A stretch of DNA of 40,314 nt from Lysobacterales bacterium (lineage in GTDB: Bacteria > Pseudomonadota > Gammaproteobacteria > Xanthomonadales > Xanthomonadaceae). Each line of letters starts with the position of its first letter. The stretch's first letter is position 1. Shown piece by piece: positions 29,516 to 40,314 of this stretch. The translations under genes were made by a program, and so were the position numbers. The notes below the pieces were generated by a model. The model saw nothing but the letters and a program-made list of their open reading frames with translations, made no database searches and was not told the origin of the DNA. The stretch lies in NCBI GenBank assembly GCA_015655355.1, contig JAATFG010000005.1, positions 1-40,314 of the forward strand. The letters are read 5' to 3'.

Positions 29516-30844
29516 ATGAAGCGGGCGGGCACCGTCTCTGCTTGCGTGCGTCGCCCCGGTGCAGGCCGGGGCCTGGCGGCTTTGCTTCTGCTGTGCTGTG
29601 TCCTCGCGGCATGCGCGAAGCGCGACAACGGCACGCAGACCGTTTCGTTCTGGGCGCAGGGCAAGGAAGCCGAAGTGGTCGGCGTGCTGGTCAAGGATTT
29701 CGAGCGCGAGCATCCGGACATCCACATCGACGTGCAGCAGATTCCGGCCACCGCCGCGCACGAAAAACTGTTGACCGCGTATGCCGCGAACCGCCTGCCC
29801 GACGTGTGCCAGCTCGGCAACACCTGGCTGGCGGAATTCTCCACGCTGCATGCGCTGACCCCGTTGCAATCGCTCGTCGACGAATCGGGCGTGGTCAAGC
29901 CGGCCGACTACTTCCCCGGCATATGGGACACCAACGTCATTGACGGCCAACTCGTCGGCGTGCCGTGGTACGTCGACACGCGTTTGCTGTTCTATCGCAA
30001 GGACATCCTGCGCGATGCCGGCGTCAGGCTGCCGATCCGCACCTGGGACGAGTGGAACGACGCGATGGCGAAGGTCAAGGCGCATGTCGGCCCGAAGCGC
30101 TACGCGATCCTGCTGCCGCTCAACGAGTTCGATCAACTGCTGTCGCTCGGTCTGCAAGGCGACGCGCCGTTGCTGAAGGACGACGATACCCGCGGCAATT
30201 TCGACAGCGCCGATTTCCGTGCCGCACTGGCGTTCTATGCCAACGTGTTCGCGCAGGGATGGGCGCCGCCGATGTCGGAAACGCAGGTGTCGAACGTCTG
30301 GGACGAATTCTTCAATGGCTATTACGCGTTCTATCTGTCCGGGCCATGGAACTTGCGTGAATTCCGCAATCGCGCGCCTGCGGCGTTGAAGGACCAGTGG
30401 GGCACGTTGCCGCTGCCGGGGCCACGCGGCTACGGCGTGGGCGTTGCTTATGGTGCAAGCCTCGTCATCTTCAATACTTCGAAGAAAAAACAGGCCGCCT
30501 GGCAGTTCGTCGAATACCTGTCGCGGCCCGACGTCGAGCTGAAATTCCACGCCTTGCTCGGCGACCTGCCGCCGCGGCGCAGCGCGTGGGCCGCGCCGCA
30601 ACTGCAAGGCGACGAATATGCGCGCGCATTCGGCGAACAACTGGAACGGGTGAAGCCGACGCCGAAGGTGCTGGAGTGGGAGCGCATCGTGCAGCAGATG
30701 CGTTTCGTCAGCGAGCGCGTGGTGCGCGGCGGCGAATCGCAGGACGATGCGGTGCACGAACTGGACGCGGACGTCGATGGCATGCTGGAAAAGCGCCGCT
30801 GGCTGGTCGCACGCGGCAAGGGAGGACAGGCCGATGCGCCGTAA
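29516..30844 (+). CDS. Sugar ABC transporter substrate-binding lipoprotein
   Basis: A 442-residue extracellular solute-binding protein of the family 1 (MalE/UgpB-like) type. A long N-terminus leads to the lipobox LAAC (Cys33). Then come VSFWAQGKEAEVVGVLVKDFEREHPDIHIDVQQIPATAAHEKLLTAYAANRLPDV-like segments (about 43-97) and GVPWYVDTRLLFYRKDIL (about 148-165), hallmarks of sugar-binding proteins. It starts 4 nt after the GH144 stop and its last 11 nt overlap the next permease gene. As a lipoprotein in a diderm, it would be anchored to a membrane facing the periplasm. Ligand unknown; context suggests gluco-oligosaccharides, e.g. sophorose-type. Confidence 0.93.
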   Translation: MKRAGTVSACVRRPGAGRGLAALLLLCCVLAACAKRDNGTQTVSFWAQGKEAEVVGVLVKDFEREHPDIHIDVQQIPATAAHEKLLTAYAANRLPDVCQLGNTWLAEFSTLHALTPLQSLVDESGVVKPADYFPGIWDTNVIDGQLVGVPWYVDTRLLFYRKDILRDAGVRLPIRTWDEWNDAMAKVKAHVGPKRYAILLPLNEFDQLLSLGLQGDAPLLKDDDTRGNFDSADFRAALAFYANVFAQGWAPPMSETQVSNVWDEFFNGYYAFYLSGPWNLREFRNRAPAALKDQWGTLPLPGPRGYGVGVAYGASLVIFNTSKKKQAAWQFVEYLSRPDVELKFHALLGDLPPRRSAWAAPQLQGDEYARAFGEQLERVKPTPKVLEWERIVQQMRFVSERVVRGGESQDDAVHELDADVDGMLEKRRWLVARGKGGQADAP

Positions 30845-31727
30845 CCTCGCCGGCTGGGTGTTCGCCGCGCCCGCGCTGATCGTGATCGGCGTGTTCTTCG
30901 TGTTGCCGGTGCTCGCAGGCCTCGCGTTGAGCTTCACCGATTTCGATCTGTACTCGCTGGCCAGCCTCAATGAAGGCAGCCTGCGCAACCTGCGCTTCGC
31001 CGGCCTGCACAATTATTTCGACCTGCTGCGCACGCCGCTGTTCTGGAAGGCGCTGTGGAATACCACGTATTTCGTGCTGCTTGGCGTGCCATTGTCGATC
31101 TGCGTGTCGCTTGGCGCGGCGCTGCTGCTCAATTCGCCGCTCGCGAAATTCAAGCCGTGGTTCCGCACCGCCTTGTTCGCGCCGGTGGTGACGACGCTGG
31201 TCGCGGTCGCGGTGATCTGGCGCTATCTGTTCCACACCCGCTACGGGCTGGTGAACTGGGCGCTGGGCCATGCCGGCATCGCGCCGATCGACTGGCTCGG
31301 CAGCGTGCACTGGGCGATGCCGACCATCGTCCTGTTCGCGGTATGGAAGAACTTCGGCTACAACATGGTCATCCTGCTCGCCGGCCTGCAGGCGATTCCG
31401 CAGGACCTGTACGAAGCCGCGCGCATCGACGGCGCGTCGCGCTGGAAGCAGCTCGTGCACATCACCTTGCCGATGCTCGGCCCGGTATTGCTGGTGGTCG
31501 GGGTCATCACCCTGTCCGGTTATTTCCAGCTGTTCGCCGAGCCTTACGTGATGACCCGCGGCGACCCGCTGCAGAGCACGGTCAGCGTGCTGTATTTCAT
31601 GTTCGACGAAGGCTTCACCTGGTGGAACCTCGGCCGTGCCTCGGCGGTGGCGTTCCTGCTGTTCGTGGTGATCCTCGCTTCGACTTCGCTGCTGCTGCGC
31701 TTCGGCAAGCGCAAGGGCTGGACCTGA
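30834..31727 (+). CDS. Sugar ABC transporter permease, MalF/UgpA type
   Basis: A 297-residue inner-membrane permease with six transmembrane helices. It begins with the usual first helix (GWVFAAPALIVIGVFFVLPVLAGLALSFTDFDLYS, residues 7-41) and carries the cytoplasmic EAA loop EAARIDGASRWKQLVHITLP (about 199-218), which docks the ATPase. FALLVP-like oxidised helix ends are absent. ATG 30834 lies within the last codons of the binding-protein gene, and the stop shares one base with the next start. It forms the membrane pore together with the downstream MalG-type protein. Confidence 0.95.
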   Translation: MRRNLAGWVFAAPALIVIGVFFVLPVLAGLALSFTDFDLYSLASLNEGSLRNLRFAGLHNYFDLLRTPLFWKALWNTTYFVLLGVPLSICVSLGAALLLNSPLAKFKPWFRTALFAPVVTTLVAVAVIWRYLFHTRYGLVNWALGHAGIAPIDWLGSVHWAMPTIVLFAVWKNFGYNMVILLAGLQAIPQDLYEAARIDGASRWKQLVHITLPMLGPVLLVVGVITLSGYFQLFAEPYVMTRGDPLQSTVSVLYFMFDEGFTWWNLGRASAVAFLLFVVILASTSLLLRFGKRKGWT

Positions 31728-32551
31728 TGAAGCGCGCGTCCCTGCAATCGCTGTGGGTCAACGCCGCGCTGCTCGCGCTCGCCGTCGTCAGCCTCGCGCC
31801 GTTGCTGTGGATGGTCTCGGTGTCGCTGATGCCGCGCGGCGGCGCCAGCCATTTCCCGCCGCCGCTGTTGCCGGCGAGCGCGACCTTCGGCAACTACCGC
31901 GAACTGTTCGCGCACAACGCGATGGCCACGCATTTCGGCAACAGTGCGCTGGTGGCGGGCGGCATCACCCTCGGCTCGCTGCTGTTCAACACGCTGGCCG
32001 GCTATGCCTTCGCCAAGCTGAAATTCGCCGGCCACGAACGGGTTTTCCAGGGCCTGCTGGCCGCCTTGGTGATTCCGGCGCAGGTGGCGATGCTGCCGTT
32101 GTTCCTGCTGATGAAGCAGTTGCACCTGGTCGATACCTGGATGGGCGTGGTGGTTCCCTCGCTCGCGTCCGTGTTCGGCATCTTCCTCGTCCGCCAGTAC
32201 GCGCGTTCGATTCCCGACGAACTGCTCGAAGCCGCGCGCATCGATGGCGCCGGCGAATGGCGCATCTTCTTCTCCATCATCCTGCCGATGCTGCGCCCGG
32301 TGCTGGCGACGCTGGCCATTTTCAGCTTCATGTCCGCGTGGAACGACTTCATGTGGCCGCTGATCGTTCTCACCGGCGACAACCACTACACCTTGCCGGT
32401 GGCGCTGGCGGCGATGTCGCGCGAGCACATCATGGACGTCGAGTTGATGATGGCCGGTTCCGTGGTCACGGTGCTGCCGGTGTTGCTGTTGTTCCTGCTG
32501 TTGCAGCGGCATTACCTGCAGGGCCTGCTGCTCGGCAGCGTGAAAGGATGA
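31727..32551 (+). CDS. Sugar ABC transporter permease, MalG/UgpE type
   Basis: A 274-residue six-helix permease, the second half of the importer. The EAA loop reads EAARIDGAGEWRIFFSIILPMLRP (about 180-203), after SIPDELL, and the helix FSFMSAWNDFMWPLIVL follows, typical of the MalG side. TGATG couples it to the preceding permease gene and ATGA couples it to the glycosidase gene behind. No ATP-binding gene is found in the window, so the importer presumably borrows a shared MsmK/UgpC-type ATPase encoded elsewhere. Confidence 0.95.
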   Translation: MKRASLQSLWVNAALLALAVVSLAPLLWMVSVSLMPRGGASHFPPPLLPASATFGNYRELFAHNAMATHFGNSALVAGGITLGSLLFNTLAGYAFAKLKFAGHERVFQGLLAALVIPAQVAMLPLFLLMKQLHLVDTWMGVVVPSLASVFGIFLVRQYARSIPDELLEAARIDGAGEWRIFFSIILPMLRPVLATLAIFSFMSAWNDFMWPLIVLTGDNHYTLPVALAAMSREHIMDVELMMAGSVVTVLPVLLLFLLLQRHYLQGLLLGSVKG

Positions 32552-35187
32552 AGCCGATGCGCGGGTTGTTGCTCTCGTTGCTGCTGCCGTTCACCACGCA
32601 TGCGCAGGGAACCAGACCGCTCGACGATTTCTCCGACGCTTCGCATTGGCGCGTGGTCGCGTCGAACCAGGTCGGCGCTGCGATACGCATCGTCGATGAC
32701 GGGCAAGGTGGCAAGGCGCTTTGCCTCGATTACGACTTCAACGGCGTGTCCGGTTTCGCCGGCATCCAGCGCGATTTGCCGCTGGATTATCCGCAGCACT
32801 ACGCGTTCTCGTTCGCGCTGAAGGCCGATTCGCCGCGCAACGACCTGCAATTCAAGCTGATCGACGATTCCGGCGACAACGTGTGGTGGGTCAATTCGCC
32901 GCATTTCGATTTCCCGAAGGCTTGGCAGGACGCCACCTATCGCTCGGGACAAATCGCGAAGGCGTGGGGGCCGGGTCCCGATCCGGTGCTGCACCACAGC
33001 GCGAAGCTGGAATTCACGATCTACAAGAACGTCGCCGGCGGCGAAAAAGGTTCGGTGTGCCTCGACCGTCTTGCCTTTGCGCCGCTGCCGGCAACGGACG
33101 ATCCACCGTTGCCGCCGACGCCAAACGAACAGGTGGAGGCGTTGGCGAAAAAATCGCCGCGCGGCACGTTTCCGCGCAGTTTCAGTGGCGAGCAGAATTA
33201 CTGGACGCTGCTCGGCGTCGACGGCGGCGGCGACACCGGCCTGATGAACGAAGACGGTGAAATCGAACTTGGCAAGTCGCAGCCGAGCGTCGCGCCGAGC
33301 GTGCAGGTCGATGGCAAGCAGGTGACGTGGGCCGACGTGCGCACGGCGCAATCCCTGCAGGACGGATACCTGCCGATTCCCGCGGTGCAGTGGACGCACG
33401 CGGCGTTCAAGCTCGACATCAGCGCGTTCGCGCAAGGCCGGCGCGGAGATTCGCAACTGGTCGCGCGTTACCGGCTGTCCAACACGACGCAGGCACCGCA
33501 CGATTACCGGCTCGCGCTGCAGGTGCAACCGTTCCAGGTCAATCCGCCGCAGCAGTTCCTCAACACGCCCGGCGGCATCGCGCCGATCAACCTGCTGCGC
33601 GTGCAGGGCGGCGACGTGGTCGTCAATGGCGAGCGCGCAATGCATGCGGACGTGCCGGATTCCGTGTCCAACGGCAGCTTCGGCGACGAAGGGCGGGGGC
33701 TTTATTCCAGCCGCCTGATCTATCACATCCATTTGCAGCCAGGACAGTCGCGCGAAGTGGATTGGTTCGCGCCGCTGGAAGGCAAGGCGCAACGTCCAGG
33801 GAATTTCGATGCGGAGGTTGCGCAGGCGCAGGTTGCGCGGCAATGGCGCGGGAAACTCGATGTCGTTCGGTTGGACCTGCCGGAGCAGGCGCAGGCATTC
33901 GCCGACACATTGCGCGGCGCACAGGCGCAAATCCTGCTGTCGCGCGACGGGCCGATGCTGCGCCCCGGCACGCGCAGCTATGCGCGCAGCTGGATTCGCG
34001 ATGGCGCGATGATGTCCGAAGCGTTGCTGCGCACCGGCCACGCCGACGTCGTGCGCGATTACCTGCGCTGGTACGTGCAGTACCAGTTCAAGGACGGCAT
34101 GGTGCCGTGCTGCGTCGATGCGCGTGGCGCCGACCCGGTGCCGGAGAATGACAGCCACGGCGAGCTGATCCACGCCATCGCCGAATACGCGCGCTACACC
34201 GGCGACACGGCGTTCTTGCGCGAAATGTGGCCGCACGTGCAGGGCGCGTTCGCGTACATGGAGAAGCTGCGCCTGTCCGAACGCACGGAAGAAAATCGCG
34301 CCAAGAATCCCGCGTTCTACGGACTGATGCCGGTGAGCATCAGCCACGAAGGCTATTCGGCCAAGCCGATGCATTCGTACTGGGACGATGCGTGGGCACT
34401 GCGCGGCTACATCGATGCGGCGTGGATTGCGCGGCAGCTTGGCGAACAGGACGATGCGAAGGCGATGGCGGCGGCGCGCGATGCATTCCGCAGCGACGTG
34501 CTCGCTTCATTGCGAAGCGCGATGCAACAGCACGGCATCGATTACTTGCCCGGCTGCGCGGAACTCGGCGACTTCGATCCGACGTCGAGCACGATGTGGT
34601 TCGCGCTCGGCCTGAGCGACGGCATTCCGCAAGCCGCGCTGCAGGCGACGTGGCGGCGCTACTGGAACGAGTTCGATGCGCGGGCGAAAGGCGCGCGCGC
34701 GTGGAAGGATTTCACGCCTTACGAGTGGCGCAACGTCGTCGCGTTCGTGCGCCTCGGCTGGCGCGACCGCGCGAACGATGCGGTGAAATTCTTCTTCGAC
34801 CATCAGCAGCCGAAGGGCTGGAATCAATGGGCGGAAGTGGTGTCGAGTACGCCGCGCAAGCCGTTCTTCCTCGGCGATCTGCCGCATGCGTGGGTCGCGT
34901 CGGATTTCATCCGCTCGGTGCTGGACATGTTCGCCTACGTCGATGATGACGATGCGTTGGTGCTTGCCGCCGGCGTGCCAAGCGATTGGCTGCAAGGCGA
35001 AGGCATTGCAATTCGTGGATTGCAGACGCCGTTTGGCGCGCTGTCGTATTCGTTGCAGCGCGACGGCAGCGTGTTGAAGCTGCATGTCGATGGTGAGCTG
35101 CAGATGCCGCGTGGCGGCATCGTGTTGCACTTGCCGGGCAAGGACGTGCGCGTGCGGTCCTTGCCGGCGAATATCGAAGTGCGCTAG
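32548..35187 (+). CDS. Large secreted six-hairpin-type glycosidase with N-terminal beta-sandwich
   Basis: An 879-residue exported enzyme. A signal peptide (1-20, ...TTHAQ) leads to a carbohydrate-binding-like beta-sandwich (about 25-180, DDFSDASHWRVVASNQVG ... HYAFSFALKAD), a second beta-rich region (200-440), then an (alpha/alpha)6 catalytic domain (about 450-830). The key stretches are SYARSWIRDGAMMSEALL (about 475-492), CCVDARGADPVPENDSHGELIHAIAEYARYTGD and SYWDDAWALRGYIDAAW. The WIRDG aspartate and the acidic residues of ENDSHGE are the best catalytic candidates by analogy with six-hairpin glycosidases; I cannot assign a GH family. ATG 32548 overlaps the permease stop by 4 nt; ATG 32557 is an alternative. 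The gene ends on CTAG shared with the opposite res stop. Confidence 0.85.
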   Translation: MKPMRGLLLSLLLPFTTHAQGTRPLDDFSDASHWRVVASNQVGAAIRIVDDGQGGKALCLDYDFNGVSGFAGIQRDLPLDYPQHYAFSFALKADSPRNDLQFKLIDDSGDNVWWVNSPHFDFPKAWQDATYRSGQIAKAWGPGPDPVLHHSAKLEFTIYKNVAGGEKGSVCLDRLAFAPLPATDDPPLPPTPNEQVEALAKKSPRGTFPRSFSGEQNYWTLLGVDGGGDTGLMNEDGEIELGKSQPSVAPSVQVDGKQVTWADVRTAQSLQDGYLPIPAVQWTHAAFKLDISAFAQGRRGDSQLVARYRLSNTTQAPHDYRLALQVQPFQVNPPQQFLNTPGGIAPINLLRVQGGDVVVNGERAMHADVPDSVSNGSFGDEGRGLYSSRLIYHIHLQPGQSREVDWFAPLEGKAQRPGNFDAEVAQAQVARQWRGKLDVVRLDLPEQAQAFADTLRGAQAQILLSRDGPMLRPGTRSYARSWIRDGAMMSEALLRTGHADVVRDYLRWYVQYQFKDGMVPCCVDARGADPVPENDSHGELIHAIAEYARYTGDTAFLREMWPHVQGAFAYMEKLRLSERTEENRAKNPAFYGLMPVSISHEGYSAKPMHSYWDDAWALRGYIDAAWIARQLGEQDDAKAMAAARDAFRSDVLASLRSAMQQHGIDYLPGCAELGDFDPTSSTMWFALGLSDGIPQAALQATWRRYWNEFDARAKGARAWKDFTPYEWRNVVAFVRLGWRDRANDAVKFFFDHQQPKGWNQWAEVVSSTPRKPFFLGDLPHAWVASDFIRSVLDMFAYVDDDDALVLAAGVPSDWLQGEGIAIRGLQTPFGALSYSLQRDGSVLKLHVDGELQMPRGGIVLHLPGKDVRVRSLPANIEVR

Positions 35188-38156
35188 AGATTCCAGTTCG
35201 CCGGCACCGCGCGCGAGTAGTTGTTGACGCCGATGGCGCTGAAGTGCGCCTTTGCGGATTTTATTTTCGCCAGCTCACTCGGCCGCAGCTTGGCGTCGTC
35301 CGTCGTGCTCTTGGTCTCGCGGATCATGTAGATGCGATCCTGCCCGTCTTCTTGTTTGATGATCGCCCAGTCGGGATTGTAGTCGCCGACCGGCGTGGGC
35401 ACCTTGAACTTGGAAGGCAGCTTCATGAACAGCTTGATGTCTTCGCGGCTGTCGAGCAGCTTGGCGAAATCGCGCTCCACCTCCGAATCGAAAACGACGT
35501 AATCGAAGTCGGTTTTTTGCGTGTGGTGGATTTTCTGCATCTGGTCAAGGAAGCGCTCCTTTTCCTTCTCGCCATCGTCCTGCAGTTCACGCAGTTCATA
35601 CGTCGAACCGCCGATTTTCTCGTACTGGATGCCTTCGACCACGATCTTTGCGAGTTCGCCCTCCACGCAACGCCGTGCCATGGCGATGAAATCGTTCGGG
35701 TTGGCGATGAATTGGCCGAGCTTGCCGCTGCCGACAAGGATATCCACCAGTGTCTTGCGGGTGAGCGAAGTAGCCTGCTGCAATTCGCCGACTATGTCCG
35801 GCAGGTCGTAACCACCTGCCAGTTCTTCGATGCGCGTGCTTCTGACTTCGCTGCTGGCACCTCCGCGCGAAACTTTCACGCCCGCACGGACGACTTCGAT
35901 GCGCAGCGGCGGGATGCGTTCGGCTGCCTGTATTGCGTGAATTGCCTTGCCGACCAGGTCTTCACGCGCCACTTTGACGTTGTAGCGGGTCTTCTGGCTG
36001 ATGGAGCTCCAGAATTTCTCGAACTCGGGCGTTGCGTACAACTCCTTGTTGAATGTGCGCGCCTTGCGGTCGTTCTTGTTCTTGACGTAGCGCCCGATGC
36101 CCGCGCCGCGGACATGGCGGATGATGTCTGTTTCGTAAGCCTGCAAATCGTCCGGCAGGTTCAACGAAAAGCCCTTTGTGTCGGGCGCGAAGGCTGGCAA
36201 GGTTTTGCCATCCCTCAGATAGTTGCGGTCATGCAGGTGCTGGAAGATTCTCAGCGAATCCTTGTAGCCGAGATTTTCATCCATGGCCTTGCCGTCCGCA
36301 TCGAGCTTGGCGATTTTGGCGAACTCGTTCGGGCGCACTTGGCCTATGGCGACGCCGGCGGCCTTGTATTCCTTTTGCAGCGAATCGGCGAATGCCGTGT
36401 AGCTTTCATTGGCAATGACGGTGAGGGTGGCGATGCCGCGGTCGGCGATGCGTTCGTAGCCGTTGGCGGTTTTCGCCACCGGCAGGCGCAGGCCGCGGCC
36501 GAGGGTTTGCCGGCGTTCGGTTTCCGCACCCATTTCGCGCAGGGTGCAAATCTGGAACACGTTCGGGTTGTCCCATCCTTCGCGCAGCGCGGAATGGCTG
36601 AAGATGAAGCGCACCGGCTCGTCGTTGTCCAGCAACTTCTCCTTGTTCCGCATGATGAGTTCGTAGGCGGAATTGTCGCGATCGTTGCCGCGTTCGCTGC
36701 TGTCCACCATGCGCGTTTGCCCACCGGTGCGCATTTGCGCGAAATATGCCTTGCGCAATTCACGCGGCTCCTGCGGCAGCAGATCGGCATGGCGCCGGTC
36801 GCGCTTGCGTTCTTCGGCGAACAGTTCGTCGAACCAGCGCACGAAGTCGCCATTGGCATCGTCGTTGCTCGCGCCATCGCCGAGAAAGCTCGCCACCTTG
36901 TCCACGAAGAACAGCGACAGTACCTTGATGCCGAGCGGGCGCAGCATCGCTTCCTTGCGCAGATGCTCGCGGATGGTTTCGCGGATCATCTCGCAGTAAA
37001 TGGCGTCGTTCGCGCCACCGAGCGATTCGCCCTGCAACAGAGTTCCATGGTTGCTCAGTTCGACCGAAACCGGATCGGTGCCCATGCCGTTGATGCGCCA
37101 GCCTTCGTAGGCGGGATTGCCGCTGATCTTGGCCAGGTCCTCGTGGGGTTTGACTGTTTTTCCCTTGCGTTCCAGCGTGCCGTCCGTCTTGCGGCAGGTC
37201 AGTTTCAGTTTGGCCTTGAATGCACCACGAGTATTGGTCACGTCGACCAGTTCGATGAAGGGCGCGGCATCCGCGCCGTGCTGCGCGACTTCGGCGACGA
37301 CGATTTGCTTCACCAGCCCAAGATCATGCGCATCCACCGGGTCGAGCCGATAGACCAGGTTGCGCTGTTGCTTGTGCGTGGCTGAATAGCGCAGGGTGCA
37401 GGCTGGTTCCAGCTCGCCGATGGCCGATTGCGACAACTCGGTTTCCATGTTCTGCGGCTCGTCCATGATGATGACCGGGCGCGTGGCCTTCAGGTAATCC
37501 AGAGGACGCAGGCCGTTCAGCCTGTCGCGCTGCTGGTGGATGATGCGCGTGTTCCTGTCGCCGCGAATCGCGTCGATCGTCATCACCAGGATCTGCACGT
37601 TGGTCGCGGTGGCGAAGGCCTGCACTTCTTCGGCCTTGTCGCCGCTGTAAACGCCGGCATCGAAGGGCTTGTCCGGATAAAGCTCGCGGAAGTGTTCGCG
37701 CATCAGGCGGAGGCTGGTGTTCACGCCTTCGCGGATGGCGACCGAGGGCACGAGGACGATGAACTTGGAAAAGCCGTACTTGCGCGCCAGCTCGAAAATC
37801 GTGCGCAGATAGACGTAGGTCTTGCCGGTGCCGGTTTCCATCTCGACGTCGAAGTCGAGTTTTCCTTCGGCAAGTGCGTCGCGCACTTCCAGTCCGTTGC
37901 GGTCTTGCACGCTTCGCAGGTTGGCGAGGATGGCATCTTCATCGAGTACGAGGTTGTTGCCGATGGCGCCGACTTCCTGCGCGGTATCCACGGCTAGTGC
38001 GCCTTGCGTGCCTGCCCCGGTTGCTACCGTGCCGCGCAGGGTGCTGGCGAATTGCGCCGCATCCTGCGGTTGGCCGTCGAACAAATCCACCACGGCGTTG
38101 ATGGCGTCGAGTTGGTATTGCTGGTGCGAATCGAACTTGAAGCCTGAGTTGCTCAT
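35184..38156 (-). CDS. res: Type III restriction endonuclease subunit R (Res)
   Basis: A 990-residue helicase-nuclease that, with Mod, cuts DNA with two unmethylated sites. The superfamily 2 helicase core has Walker A METGTGKT (106-113), the DEPQ box (232-235), and motif VI QTLGRGLRLP (about 548-557). Near the C-terminus is the PD-(D/E)xK nuclease: PD929 in DYNPDWAII and E947-T-K949 in MIRETKS. All key residues look intact, so cleavage is plausible. ATG 38156 comes 1 nt after the mod stop, so it is translated with mod. The res stop on the - strand shares a CTAG with the stop of the + strand glycosidase. The overall GC is near that of neighbours. Confidence 0.95.
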   Translation of the reverse strand: MSNSGFKFDSHQQYQLDAINAVVDLFDGQPQDAAQFASTLRGTVATGAGTQGALAVDTAQEVGAIGNNLVLDEDAILANLRSVQDRNGLEVRDALAEGKLDFDVEMETGTGKTYVYLRTIFELARKYGFSKFIVLVPSVAIREGVNTSLRLMREHFRELYPDKPFDAGVYSGDKAEEVQAFATATNVQILVMTIDAIRGDRNTRIIHQQRDRLNGLRPLDYLKATRPVIIMDEPQNMETELSQSAIGELEPACTLRYSATHKQQRNLVYRLDPVDAHDLGLVKQIVVAEVAQHGADAAPFIELVDVTNTRGAFKAKLKLTCRKTDGTLERKGKTVKPHEDLAKISGNPAYEGWRINGMGTDPVSVELSNHGTLLQGESLGGANDAIYCEMIRETIREHLRKEAMLRPLGIKVLSLFFVDKVASFLGDGASNDDANGDFVRWFDELFAEERKRDRRHADLLPQEPRELRKAYFAQMRTGGQTRMVDSSERGNDRDNSAYELIMRNKEKLLDNDEPVRFIFSHSALREGWDNPNVFQICTLREMGAETERRQTLGRGLRLPVAKTANGYERIADRGIATLTVIANESYTAFADSLQKEYKAAGVAIGQVRPNEFAKIAKLDADGKAMDENLGYKDSLRIFQHLHDRNYLRDGKTLPAFAPDTKGFSLNLPDDLQAYETDIIRHVRGAGIGRYVKNKNDRKARTFNKELYATPEFEKFWSSISQKTRYNVKVAREDLVGKAIHAIQAAERIPPLRIEVVRAGVKVSRGGASSEVRSTRIEELAGGYDLPDIVGELQQATSLTRKTLVDILVGSGKLGQFIANPNDFIAMARRCVEGELAKIVVEGIQYEKIGGSTYELRELQDDGEKEKERFLDQMQKIHHTQKTDFDYVVFDSEVERDFAKLLDSREDIKLFMKLPSKFKVPTPVGDYNPDWAIIKQEDGQDRIYMIRETKSTTDDAKLRPSELAKIKSAKAHFSAIGVNNYSRAVPANWNL

Positions 38157-38157
38157 G

Positions 38158-40257
<2,100 letters not shown>

Positions 40258-40314
40258 ACTTTGAACCCCAGGTCAAGATAGCAAATATCGTATCCGTCTT
40301 TCGCGTGAAAAAAA

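Noticed and set aside
27742-29898. 718-codon - strand frame over the glycoamylase-like gene
   Set aside because: Shadow of an intact + strand lipoprotein with lipobox and C-terminal glycoamylase motifs.

Overview
The window is high-GC DNA from a gammaproteobacterium, most likely of the Xanthomonadales (Xanthomonadaceae or Rhodanobacteraceae). I base this on gene content and protein style: an Oar-like TonB receptor beside a glucan-degrading ABC locus, a ferredoxin-NADP reductase ending in FVEK, RluB with a Gly/Arg-rich tail, and a secreted RNase-barstar pair. The lineage is inferred; no 16S or tRNA gene is present. Apart from uvrA (cut by the left edge) and the type III methyltransferase (whose start lies in suspicious homopolymers near the right edge), the genes are complete.

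Left part (1-24.6 kb): core chromosome. uvrA (-) diverges from rplU-rpmA (+), which ends in a clear terminator. Two REP-like palindromes precede obgE. Then come a frameshifted GNAT acetyltransferase relic, a TIGR03862-type flavoprotein (-), a secreted class C beta-lactamase-like hydrolase, trhO, a luciferase-like monooxygenase, a second flavoprotein of the same superfamily (-), a cold shock protein (+) convergent with dbpA (-) over a shared terminator, and a barnase/RNase Sa-like ribonuclease translationally coupled to a barstar (-). These are followed by a YdeI/DUF1801 protein, an M14 peptidase (-), a rhomboid protease, a 57-residue orphan (-), a small GNAT-fold protein, a DUF3298 lipoprotein, cyclopropane fatty acid synthase, glutathione peroxidase, fpr (-), the scpA-scpB-rluB unit (-), and the coupled yciI-bolA pair (+).

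Middle part (24.7-35.2 kb): a sugar-utilisation locus on the + strand. It holds an Oar-like TonB-dependent receptor (frameshifted near its N-terminus), a GH144/glycoamylase-like lipoprotein, a sugar-binding lipoprotein, two MalF/MalG-type permeases and an 879-residue six-hairpin-type glycosidase. The last five genes are separated by 4 nt or overlap. A likely flow is outer-membrane uptake, periplasmic cleavage, then ABC import. The best guess for the substrate is a beta-1,2-glucan or similar glucose polymer. No ATPase subunit or regulator is present here.

Right part (35.2-40.3 kb): a type III restriction-modification system, mod then res, on the - strand. Its res gene ends on the same CTAG tetranucleotide as the glycosidase. 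The mod gene has an AT-richer central recognition region and a 14-nt C tract (G on the + strand) at its 5' end. This could be a phase-variation switch (phasevarion) or an assembly-edge artefact, and it is the most interesting observation of the window.
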